14,815 nt of DNA from contig JABEVL010000047.1 of the NCBI GenBank assembly GCA_013043995.1, forward strand, positions 1 through 14,815, given 5' to 3'. A model generated the notes under the pieces. It did no database searches, had not been told where the DNA came from, and worked only from the letters and a program-made list of their open reading frames with translations. Shown here piece by piece: positions 7,787 through 13,999 of this stretch (positions within the stretch are counted from its first letter, which is position 1; each line of letters begins with the position of its first letter). The position numbers and the translations under genes are program-made. The DNA is from Spirochaetales bacterium (lineage in GTDB: Bacteria > Spirochaetota > Spirochaetia > JABEVK01).

Positions 7787-7838
7787 CAAGAGGCTTTCCA
7801 CAGGTAAGGGAAGAATTACTCTATCAAGGTGAAAACAG

Positions 7839-7862
7839 CTCGGGGATTTTCTCGGGGATTTC
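7839..7862. repeat. Tandem 12-bp direct repeat upstream of the Smr gene
   Basis: CTCGGGGATTTT (7839-7850) is followed directly by CTCGGGGATTTC (7851-7862), identical in 11 of 12 positions. It lies in the 171-nt divergent region between valS and the Smr gene, 36 nt before the Smr ATG. It could be a pair of binding sites or a local duplication; nothing else in the sequence decides between these. Confidence 0.8.
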
Positions 7863-7882
7863 TGGACAAATTTTCATTCTGG

Positions 7883-7890
7883 AAGGAGAA
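7883..7890 (+). promoter_or_regulatory. Ribosome binding site that fixes the Smr gene start
   Basis: AAGGAGAA, 7 nt before the ATG at 7898, is a strong site. The frame is open back to a GTG at 7829 but that has no ribosome site, so the shorter protein is preferred. Confidence 0.75.
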
Positions 7891-7897
7891 TAAATTC

Positions 7898-8209
7898 ATG
7901 AAAAACCGCCCAGAGATTCCAGACGACGAAGATCCTGTGGTTCTCCCTATCAAACCAGAAATCGATCTTCATTTCTTTCGTCCCCAAGACGTCGGTCCTG
8001 TCGTGAAAGAATACCTGGCCGAAGCCTTTCAAAAGGGCTACAGGGACGTTGTCCTCATCCACGGCAAGGGGCTGGGAATTCAAAGAGATAATGTTCGCCG
8101 AATTCTTTCAAGAACAGACTTTGTAGAAAATTTTCAGGATGCCCCCTGGGGTAAGGGAGGACTCGGCGCCACGATGGTTCACCTCAAAAGGCGTGACGAA
8201 AATCCCTAA
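7898..8209 (+). CDS. Small Smr-domain protein
   Basis: The 103-residue protein is essentially a lone Smr (small MutS-related) domain after a 20-residue acidic/proline-containing lead. It shows the family's IDLHFFRPQDVGPVV (22-36), the VVLIHGKGLG motif (51-60) and the closing GGLGATMVHL (87-96). Smr domains are nucleic-acid-binding folds, and many are endonucleases; recent work on stand-alone and fused Smr proteins links them to cleavage of mRNA on stalled or collided ribosomes. The DLH and HGKG motifs associated with activity are intact. No MutS2 or other partner domain is present, so the exact substrate cannot be told. Start set by the AAGGAGAA site; the 23-codon upstream extension is rejected. 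The stop overlaps by 4 nt the stop end of the convergent regulator gene. Confidence 0.85.
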   Translation: MKNRPEIPDDEDPVVLPIKPEIDLHFFRPQDVGPVVKEYLAEAFQKGYRDVVLIHGKGLGIQRDNVRRILSRTDFVENFQDAPWGKGGLGATMVHLKRRDENP

Positions 8210-9438
8210 CGCAGGGACTTCGAGTCAGCGCGGGACTTGGTGAGTCTGTCCATTTTTCTAAAATACTTGGCTTGTTTTTCGATTTCTGAAACATCGGCGA
8301 CCGTGAGTTTTTCTTCCACAAGTTTTAAGCCCGGTGTCTTTAAAAGCTCGCGGATGAAGGTCGTCCCCTCTGTGCTCGAAAAACCCACCATATTGAGCAG
8401 GTCCTTCGTCCCGAAAGGAAAACTGTAACTCAGCCCGGGCCTGATCCCTACCCTGTTTTTTTCCAGCTGGATCAGAAGAGCGTCGTAGAGTCTGCCAATG
8501 GGATTTTCGAGAGAAGCGTTAGCTAATTGTTTGTAGATAAACCAGATACGCTCTGCTAAAAGCGTCGTCAACCGTGTAATAATTTGCGGTTGGGAAACGA
8601 CCATCCTCTGAAAATTGGCCCGATTGACCGCCAAAAGAACAGCGTCTTCGTAGGCATCCGCGGAGGCCGACCTGGGCTTGCTGTCGATCAACGCCATCTC
8701 TCCAAAGATATCACCAGGTTTCAGAATTGCCAGAAGGACCTCTTTGTCACCGACAATTTTGGAAATTTTGACCTGGCCCTTCTGAAGGATGTAGAGTTCG
8801 TCACCCGTTTGTCCTTCAGCAAAGATCATCGTGTCCTTCGGGTAGGTGCGTGTAAACTCGTCCTTAGGCGGTTCAAGGTAAGCAGTTTTCGAATACGGCT
8901 TGATTTTTGCCAGGCGATCCCGAGCTTCGGCAGAGTGCCGACCTTGAGGATTGGAGCGCAGGTACTGATAATAGGAAAAAAAAGCTTGGTTATACTTGCT
9001 TTGGCGTACGTAATATTCGGCGACTTTGAACAGAATGTCGGGATCACCTTCGGCGGTATTCTTAAAAGTAAGCTTTGTGAGGGCTTCATCAAGGTAACGC
9101 ACCCTCTTGGAAAAACCCTGGATGATTTTCAAAGCCACAGGGGCGTTGCGTTCGATGAGGATGCCATACTGGTCGCGGTGTACCTGAATCAGAGAAACGT
9201 CTGTAAGCGCTTGTGCAGTTTCGATATGGGAGTGGGAACTCATCGTTGAAACGACCCCGAAGAAATCTCCAGGCTCAAGGAGGTTGGACTCACCCTCTTC
9301 AACAAGGTCTACTTCTTTGCTGAGGCGAACTTTTCCGGAGCGGATAATAAAAAAATGTTCAGCGTTAGCCTTGCCTTCAACGATGATGTAGGCATCTTTC
9401 TTGAAGTTGACCAACGATAGTTGAAGTGAATTTTCCAT
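8206..9438 (-). CDS. Crp-like regulator with two cyclic-nucleotide-binding domains and a central TPR-like region
   Basis: This 410-residue protein contains a first cNMP-binding fold (about 8-118), a short TPR-like helical region (about 135-180: VAEYYVRQSKYNQAFFSYYQYL), a second cNMP-binding fold (about 194-305) and a C-terminal winged-helix-like part (about 310-385: GTKDLLNMVGFSSTEG). The second domain has a complete phosphate-binding cassette, FGEMALIDSKPRSASA (245-260), with Glu247 and Arg256. The first is degenerate: it has FFGVVSTMSSHSHIETAQA (59-77) and lacks the Glu and Arg, so it probably does not bind a cyclic nucleotide. No membrane segment. I infer a cytosolic regulator of transcription responding to cAMP, cGMP or a related ligand; DNA binding is likely but the helix-turn-helix is divergent. 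Its promoter is near consensus. The ribosome site before the ATG is weak (GACGGA). Similar proteins occur in spirochaetes, as I recall. Confidence 0.8.
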   Translation of the reverse strand: MENSLQLSLVNFKKDAYIIVEGKANAEHFFIIRSGKVRLSKEVDLVEEGESNLLEPGDFFGVVSTMSSHSHIETAQALTDVSLIQVHRDQYGILIERNAPVALKIIQGFSKRVRYLDEALTKLTFKNTAEGDPDILFKVAEYYVRQSKYNQAFFSYYQYLRSNPQGRHSAEARDRLAKIKPYSKTAYLEPPKDEFTRTYPKDTMIFAEGQTGDELYILQKGQVKISKIVGDKEVLLAILKPGDIFGEMALIDSKPRSASADAYEDAVLLAVNRANFQRMVVSQPQIITRLTTLLAERIWFIYKQLANASLENPIGRLYDALLIQLEKNRVGIRPGLSYSFPFGTKDLLNMVGFSSTEGTTFIRELLKTPGLKLVEEKLTVADVSEIEKQAKYFRKMDRLTKSRADSKSLR

Positions 9439-9470
9439 GCGTTCGTCCGTCAGCCCGCCTTCTTGGTTTT

Positions 9471-9500
9471 AGTATAGAAGTCCACGCCTCCCCCTGTCAA
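9471..9500 (-). promoter_or_regulatory. Near-consensus sigma-70-type promoter for the two-cNMP-domain regulator
   Basis: On the minus strand a perfect -35 TTGACA (9495-9500) and a -10 TATACT (9471-9476, five of six) are 18 nt apart, giving a start near 9464 and a leader of about 26 nt. It is the best match to consensus that I see in the window, and it lies in the only gap (9439-9536) between the regulator and the operon before it. Confidence 0.65.
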
Positions 9501-9536
9501 TCAAACCAGAAAAGTCCAAGTCACGATGAATGACGG

Positions 9537-11087
9537 TCAGTTCGAAACAACCGAGACACTTTGCCAAACGGGACCGTCGATTTTAAGCGAGCCTGTCGTT
9601 TCTGCGAGGTGATTTTGGAACGAAAAAGGGATGATTCCGTTGACCCAATGGGAACGTGGTTCTAATTTTTCCTGACCGGGGTCGCCCAGAGACCAAATGA
9701 TATGGTCGTTACCCTGGTTGCCGAAATCCTCCATCGGGTCAGACGCAAGCTTACCCAGCTGGGGATCGACGGGAATCCAGCCCACAGCAGGGATCCAGAC
9801 CTCGTCCCAAACGTGCGGAAGGGCCGTTTTGTGCTTTGCTAGGAAACCAGCGACCAGCCGTGCATTCAACCCCAAAGAACGAACTAGGCTTGCGTACATC
9901 AGAGCGAATTCCAAGTCGCTGGCCTTTGCCGAATTCCAGACCACAGAAGGAGTACGGGGTTTTTCTTCAAGCCCTTTGCTCGTTGAACTGGCGGAAAGGT
10001 GCTTGAGCACGGCCAGGTAGGCGGCCTTGGCCAAAACAACGGGATCCCGGCTGGTACTCAACGAAGAAGCTGCCTTACGCACAGCATCCCAATCTGAACC
10101 AAAACCCAAAGATTGGACGGCCGGAGTGAAATTGGCATTCCCCGCAGGGACGACACCGTCCCAGTGCAGGTGGTAGGCCGTCACGCGAACTGAAAAACTC
10201 AGTGTTTGACTCCCGCCGACAAGATTTTCCCACAAAAAAGGGCGAAGCTCGCCCTGAGATCCCGGCAAGGCCTCTTGATTCGAGTCCAACCACTTCAGAG
10301 GTTGCCCTGTAAGGTCGGATTCGGGTAAGGCGACCCATAGTAAAAGGTTTCCCATTCCCGACGAAACCGAAGCATCAACCTGAAAATGAAGATCGCGGGT
10401 TCGTGGATCGTTCAGTTCCAAAGCCGGCAAATTTCCCAAAACAAAGGGCTCTGAATTTCCAAAAGCGGTGTGAACGACCAGAGTTGTCCCCGATCCGTAG
10501 CCGACGGGAAGCCTGAAAACGACGTCCCTCCGATCCCATCGGAGAAAATGCGTCACGCGCAACGCCACACCCGAGTCGGGTGTCAGGTCCAGGTAAGAGC
10601 CGCTGGAATGTTCTGGAAGACCATCGACCCTCAAACCCAAAAGATCGGGTGCCGGCTGCGGAAAACTGGCTTCCAGGATCGGAGAGCGGCCAGGAAGGGG
10701 TTTGGAAATTAAAGGAATCAGTTTCTTGTTGGTAAAAAGAATGCCCTTGCTGACGCCTTGACTGTTGGACATCGTCAAAAGACCCGAAACAGCATCGGGA
10801 GGAACCGTAAACTCGATGCGTTTATCCGACCAGCTGACGATCGAAGAGGGCAGGATTTCGCCCCCGGCCAGCGTGAGAGTCCCGTCCTGAGGCGTTCTGC
10901 CAAAGTATTCTCCCGTCAACACGATCGTTTGGCCTGGCGAAGCCATGGAGGGACTCAATGAAGTGATGACGGGAGACTTTCTGGAAAAGAAAAGGATGAC
11001 GATGAAAAGGATAGCCAGAAAGGCAAGAACTAAAAAAGGCCAAACTGTACCAAGACGAAGCGCCCCGATTTTAGTGCGATTTGTCAT
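9537..11087 (-). CDS. Membrane-anchored IPT/TIG-domain protein with a cysteine-free transglutaminase-like domain
   Basis: With the start chosen here the protein has 516 residues. A short N-terminal tail is followed by one membrane segment (about 14-35, VWPFLVLAFLAILFIVILFF). Next comes an IPT/TIG immunoglobulin-like domain (about 38-120: VITSLSPSMASPGQTIVLTG, IVSWSDKRIEFTVP). A long beta-rich middle part is unassigned, and a transglutaminase-like domain follows (about 385-450). That domain has the family's helix EFALMYASLVRSLGLNARLVAGF and the His and Asp motifs (HVWDEVWIPAVGWIPVDP, His425 and Asp441). The residue aligned with the catalytic Cys is Asp391, and the whole protein has no cysteine, so it cannot act as a thiol enzyme. 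Most of it should lie outside the cytoplasmic membrane. The ATG at 11085-11087 overlaps the previous gene by 17 nt; the frame is open to 11171, but a start there would displace the membrane segment from the N terminus. It ends the sigma/anti-sigma operon. Start confidence is moderate. Confidence 0.7.
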   Translation of the reverse strand: MTNRTKIGALRLGTVWPFLVLAFLAILFIVILFFSRKSPVITSLSPSMASPGQTIVLTGEYFGRTPQDGTLTLAGGEILPSSIVSWSDKRIEFTVPPDAVSGLLTMSNSQGVSKGILFTNKKLIPLISKPLPGRSPILEASFPQPAPDLLGLRVDGLPEHSSGSYLDLTPDSGVALRVTHFLRWDRRDVVFRLPVGYGSGTTLVVHTAFGNSEPFVLGNLPALELNDPRTRDLHFQVDASVSSGMGNLLLWVALPESDLTGQPLKWLDSNQEALPGSQGELRPFLWENLVGGSQTLSFSVRVTAYHLHWDGVVPAGNANFTPAVQSLGFGSDWDAVRKAASSLSTSRDPVVLAKAAYLAVLKHLSASSTSKGLEEKPRTPSVVWNSAKASDLEFALMYASLVRSLGLNARLVAGFLAKHKTALPHVWDEVWIPAVGWIPVDPQLGKLASDPMEDFGNQGNDHIIWSLGDPGQEKLEPRSHWVNGIIPFSFQNHLAETTGSLKIDGPVWQSVSVVSN

Positions 11088-11532
11088 GAGGTTGGACCAT
11101 AATTTCCAGGAGAAGCTCCTGGTTGTTTTTGAGATCATCCCGACCAAAGGGGTAAAAAACGAGACGGTCACCAGGGGTGCAGAGCAACGATTGTACCGAG
11201 GTTTTCATGTGCCCATGGCCGTCTTTCTTGCCAACAACCTCCTGCTGAACCACGAGAAGATACCTGGAATCCTGGGGAAAAACCGTTACACTGACACGCA
11301 AGAAAAAATTCTCCCCGTCTAAACTCATGGTCAGGGGCCTTCCATAGGGGGAACTGAAAAACTGGGGGTCTTCCCACAGTATTTTGGAACCCGAGTTTGA
11401 AACAACGCGAGGAACCAACGATATATCCACAGCCGGAGGGTCGGGTTTGTCCACCGAGCTTTGGGCGACGGCAGAGACAGGAGAAAAAATAGCGACAAGA
11501 AAAAAGGCGAGGCTCCAAACCCGTAGCGGCAT
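11071..11532 (-). CDS. Secreted protein of unknown function in the sigma/anti-sigma operon
   Basis: I do not recognise this 153-residue protein. It has a Sec signal peptide (MPLRVWSLAFFLVAIFSP, likely cleavage after AVAQ at residue 24), a proline-rich spacer (PDPPAVDISLVP) and a beta-rich domain of about 110 residues (LTMSLDGENFFLRVSVTVF, YLLVVQQEVV, DRLVFYPFG, ELLLEIMVQP). One cysteine (118) is present in the mature part, so no internal disulfide can form. There is no membrane segment after the signal and no lipobox. It should be periplasmic. Its ATG follows the anti-sigma stop codon directly (TAA then ATG), with a GAGGGGAG site inside the anti-sigma gene, and it overlaps the next gene. This context suggests a role with the anti-sigma factor or with the membrane IPT protein. 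That is inference from position only. Confidence 0.7.
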   Translation of the reverse strand: MPLRVWSLAFFLVAIFSPVSAVAQSSVDKPDPPAVDISLVPRVVSNSGSKILWEDPQFFSSPYGRPLTMSLDGENFFLRVSVTVFPQDSRYLLVVQQEVVGKKDGHGHMKTSVQSLLCTPGDRLVFYPFGRDDLKNNQELLLEIMVQPHDKSH

Positions 11533-11994
11533 TTAGCGGGTACTCCCCTCAAAGGACGTCATCTTGATGAGCTCGCTGTCACCGTTTAACGGCGGAGTGT
11601 AATTTGCTGGAAGTTTAACGTGCACCTCGGCCACCGTCGACGCCGAGGCAGACGCAGCATGGCTTCCCATCCAGTACCCGAACCCACCCACAATCAAGCC
11701 AAAAACGGCGGCAGTCGTCAAAAGTCGCACAAAATTCAGGCGAGTGTTTTCATGACGGATGGGATTTTGTTTGATTTCTATAAAGGCCTCAAGGCGATCG
11801 CGCACCTGTTTTTGAGAGGCTTCAAGCTCTGCGGGGTCTTTCAGACCTGCCAGGGCAGCTTTGACCTTCTGGTGGGTCTGCCATTCGCGGGCCCACACAG
11901 GATCCGTTTCGATGCGGCGTTGAATTTCCTGATCCCAAGGGGGGCCCACCTCACGATCGGCGTGAGCAGACAAAAGATAAAGTTCAGTTTTCAT
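11533..11994 (-). CDS. Anti-sigma factor, membrane-anchored, without cysteines
   Basis: The 153-residue protein has a cytosolic N-terminal helical part (1-85) that begins ELYLLSAHADREVGPPWDQE, which resembles the opening of anti-sigma domains of the ZAS/RseA type (LSAYLDGEL...). One membrane segment follows (about 88-110, VRLLTTAAVFGLIVGGFGYW), and then a short Ser/Ala-rich periplasmic tail of about 40 residues. No cysteine occurs anywhere, so the His-Cys-Cys zinc motif of ZAS anti-sigma factors is absent. The function rests on topology, on this N-terminal similarity and on the gene order directly after an ECF sigma factor. The ATG overlaps the sigma stop in an ATGA junction (11991-11994). 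It has a strong AAGGAGG site (11999-12005), which suggests it is made in balance with the sigma factor. The next start codon follows its stop directly. Confidence 0.7.
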   Translation of the reverse strand: MKTELYLLSAHADREVGPPWDQEIQRRIETDPVWAREWQTHQKVKAALAGLKDPAELEASQKQVRDRLEAFIEIKQNPIRHENTRLNFVRLLTTAAVFGLIVGGFGYWMGSHAASASASTVAEVHVKLPANYTPPLNGDSELIKMTSFEGSTR

Positions 11995-12536
11995 GTCCCC
12001 TCCTTGCCCAAAAGCTGGGCCAGCTGATTTCTTGCACGAAAAACACGCACTTTCACGTTCCCTTCGGTAATTCCCAACATTTTTCCAATTTCCGCGTAGG
12101 CAAATCCGCCGTACTCTTTCAGGATCAGCACAATCCTGAGGTTGTAGGGAAGCTTCAATAAAGCGGCCTGCACCTCTTGAATTGTTTCTTCACGCACCAA
12201 CGCCCGCTCGCCCTCATGGCCGGTCTCATGCGTCGGTTCATGGAAATGACGTTCTACAGCCCGCCTTTCCCTCCCCTTACGTTTCTCGTAGTTCAGAGCC
12301 AGGTTGCGTACCACGCGGATCAGCCAGTACTTGAGCCCTTCGTCTTTTGGAAGAATGTCACGACGCTCGTAGTATTTGATGAACGCTTCTTGTGCAACCT
12401 CCTCGGAAATATCCCGCCGCCCCGTCATTCGGTAAACAATCCGGAACAACAAAGGAAACCAAGCATCGTAGACCTTTGAAAAGTCATTGTAATCGCCGGG
12501 TTCCCCCGTTATTGAAACCAAGATGATCGACTTCAC
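11991..12536 (-). CDS. ECF-type RNA polymerase sigma factor
   Basis: This sigma-70-family protein (181 residues from the start chosen) has region 2 at about 19-92: FSKVYDAWFPLLFRIVYRMTG, DISEEVAQEAFIKYYERRD and LKYWLIRVVRNLALNYEKRK. A His/Glu-rich linker follows, then region 4 at about 118-175: LLKLPYNLRIVLILKEYGGF, AYAEIGKMLGITEGNVKVRVFRARNQLAQLL. There is no region 1.1 or 3, as is normal for ECF factors. The GTG at 12534-12536 lies one base after the cysS stop, and the frame is open only a little further to a TTG at 12543-12545 overlapping cysS; neither has a good ribosome site. Re-initiation after cysS is therefore probable. It should recruit RNA polymerase to envelope-type promoters when released by the anti-sigma factor, whose ATG overlaps its stop. 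Targets unknown; an internal promoter may exist but I see none. Confidence 0.9.
   Translation of the reverse strand: MKSIILVSITGEPGDYNDFSKVYDAWFPLLFRIVYRMTGRRDISEEVAQEAFIKYYERRDILPKDEGLKYWLIRVVRNLALNYEKRKGRERRAVERHFHEPTHETGHEGERALVREETIQEVQAALLKLPYNLRIVLILKEYGGFAYAEIGKMLGITEGNVKVRVFRARNQLAQLLGKEGT
11999..12005 (-). promoter_or_regulatory. Strong ribosome binding site of the anti-sigma gene
   Basis: AAGGAGG on the minus strand, 4 nt upstream of the anti-sigma ATG and inside the end of the sigma gene. It is far stronger than the site of the sigma gene itself, which favours an excess of the anti-sigma protein. Confidence 0.7.
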
Positions 12537-12537
12537 G

Positions 12538-13941
12538 TTACACAATCCGTTTCGGGAGGGGACCCGCCGGGGAATCTTCCACGGTCCAGCCCAGCTGCTT
12601 CAGCTTTTCGCGAACAGCGTCGGATCGTGCCCAGTCTTTGATTTGCCGTGCGGCTTGGCGTTCTTCGACCAGGGTCAAAATTTCAGCCGGTACGCTTTCA
12701 GATTTGTCCCCGGTTAAAGCTTGCCATCCCATGCCCAAAACCTTGTCCATTTCGTAAAGGAGGGTCAATTTTTCACCCGTGCCCAGGCTGGCATCTTTGA
12801 CGACAGCCCAGACCACCGAAAGGGCCTGAGGCAGGGCCAGGTCATTTTCAAGGGCCGCAACCCATCGGGCACGGTATTCCAGCCCTCCTTGGCCGAGCTT
12901 TTGGGGTTCAGCGATCTTTTTCCACCCCAGAACTTTCTCGTTCAGGTTGTTTCGGGCATTCCGAGCCCCATCCAGTCCTTCTGCCGAAAAGGTCAGCGGG
13001 CTTCTGTAATGCGCCCCCAGGCAGAACCAACGGTAATCCAGAGGGTCGTAGCCCTGGTCAACGAGGCTTTGGAGAGTCAAGAAATCCCCCGTCGATTTTG
13101 ACATTTTTTCTTTGGACAAGAGCAAAAACTCGCCATGCAGCCAGTAATGCACCCAAGGATGGCCGATGGCTCCTTCACTTTGGGCGATTTCATTGGTTTG
13201 ATGAACGGAAATATGGTCTATTCCCCCGCAGTGAATATCAAACTTTTCCCCCAGGTACTGCATGCTCATGGCCGAACATTCGATGTGCCAGCCAGGATAG
13301 CCCCTCCCCCAGGGCGAATCCCAAAGCATGGCCTGGGATTCAAACTTGGACTTGGTAAACCACAGAACAAAGTCTCTGGAATTTTTTTTGTTTCGATCGT
13401 GAGAGACGCGGGATACTGCGGAGACTTCCTGGCGGTCCAACAAGGCCATTTTACCGTACTCGGGAAACTTTGACGTGTCAAAATACACGTTTCCCCCTGC
13501 CAGGTAAGTCAATCCCTTTTCTTCAAGACGATGAATCAGGGCAATCATGGAGTCGATATGCTGCGTGGCGGGGCAAACCACTTTCGGACGAAGAATGGCC
13601 AGTCTTTCCGAGTCTTTGAAAAAGGCGTCCGAAAAAAATTGCGCAATTTCCCAAACAGACATTCCGCGTTCACGGGCCCCCTTCAGCATCTTGTCTTCGC
13701 CTTCGTCCCCATCGTCAGAAAGATGGCCGACGTCGGTCACATTCATAACATGGAGAACCTGAAATCCCAGGTACTCAAGAGCACGACGCAAAAAATCTTC
13801 AAACAGGTAGGTTCTAAGATTTCCAATGTGGGCGTAGTTGTAAACAGTAGGACCACAGCAGTACATCGAAACCTGGCCATCCACCAAGGGTACAAAGTCC
13901 TCGACCCGACGCTGGGCTGTGTTGAAAAACTTGAGCGGCAA
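12538..13941 (-). CDS. cysS: Cysteinyl-tRNA synthetase
   Basis: CysRS charges tRNA-Cys; it is a monomeric class I enzyme with a zinc site that selects cysteine. Counting from the longer possible start at 13947 (469 residues): CCGPTVYNYAHIGN (30-43) holds the zinc Cys31 and the HIGH-like HIGN (40-43). WHIECSAMSM (220-229) gives Cys224, and SVHQTNEIAQSE (247-258) gives His249 and Glu253, completing the zinc ligands. KMSKS lies at 281-285. The frame cannot start further upstream, and there is no ATG at the beginning. TTG at 13945-13947 abuts an AGGAG site, while TTG at 13939-13941 is 6 nt from it, so the latter is preferred (467 residues, starting PLKFFNT). It is the first gene of a probable five-gene operon with the sigma/anti-sigma set; divergent from murB. 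Confidence 0.94.
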   Translation of the reverse strand: MPLKFFNTAQRRVEDFVPLVDGQVSMYCCGPTVYNYAHIGNLRTYLFEDFLRRALEYLGFQVLHVMNVTDVGHLSDDGDEGEDKMLKGARERGMSVWEIAQFFSDAFFKDSERLAILRPKVVCPATQHIDSMIALIHRLEEKGLTYLAGGNVYFDTSKFPEYGKMALLDRQEVSAVSRVSHDRNKKNSRDFVLWFTKSKFESQAMLWDSPWGRGYPGWHIECSAMSMQYLGEKFDIHCGGIDHISVHQTNEIAQSEGAIGHPWVHYWLHGEFLLLSKEKMSKSTGDFLTLQSLVDQGYDPLDYRWFCLGAHYRSPLTFSAEGLDGARNARNNLNEKVLGWKKIAEPQKLGQGGLEYRARWVAALENDLALPQALSVVWAVVKDASLGTGEKLTLLYEMDKVLGMGWQALTGDKSESVPAEILTLVEERQAARQIKDWARSDAVREKLKQLGWTVEDSPAGPLPKRIV

Positions 13942-13947
13942 GAACAA

Positions 13948-13952
13948 CTCCT
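13948..13952 (-). promoter_or_regulatory. Ribosome binding site that decides the cysS start
   Basis: AGGAG on the minus strand. It touches the first possible TTG (13945-13947), which is too close, and is 6 nt from the second TTG (13939-13941), a normal distance. Confidence 0.6.
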
Positions 13953-13987
13953 GCGTTCATCGGCTTTTCCTTCGTTCAAGGATCGCC

Positions 13988-13993
13988 TAAAAT
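13988..13993 (+). promoter_or_regulatory. Candidate -10 element of murB
   Basis: TAAAAT (five of six consensus bases) lies 6 nt before the murB ATG. A weak -35-like TTTTCC (13965-13970) is 17 nt upstream. If this is the real promoter, transcription would start at or next to the ATG and the mRNA would be leaderless, in line with the lack of a properly spaced ribosome site. Confidence 0.3.
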
Positions 13994-13999
13994 GAATGC

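Noticed and set aside
7727..7801. 25-codon N-terminal extension of valS
   Set aside because: Not ValRS-like, contains the likely promoter, and a good ribosome site precedes the later ATG.
7829..7897. Extension of the Smr protein to a GTG at 7829
   Set aside because: No ribosome site; the strong AAGGAGAA site serves the ATG at 7898, and the extension contains the tandem repeat.
8976..8983. A8 tract in the regulator gene and T8 tract in cysS (13382-13389) as switches
   Set aside because: Both are in housekeeping or regulator coding sequence where switching makes no sense, and AT-runs of this length are expected by chance.
8584..9249. Open frame of 221 codons on the plus strand, antisense to the cNMP regulator
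   Set aside because: It lies wholly inside a well-supported gene, has no domain I recognise and no ribosome site; it is a shadow frame.
11088..11171. Longer N terminus of the IPT/transglutaminase-like protein
   Set aside because: It would overlap the preceding gene by 101 nt and put about 28 extra residues before the membrane segment; the 17-nt overlap start is more natural, though not certain.
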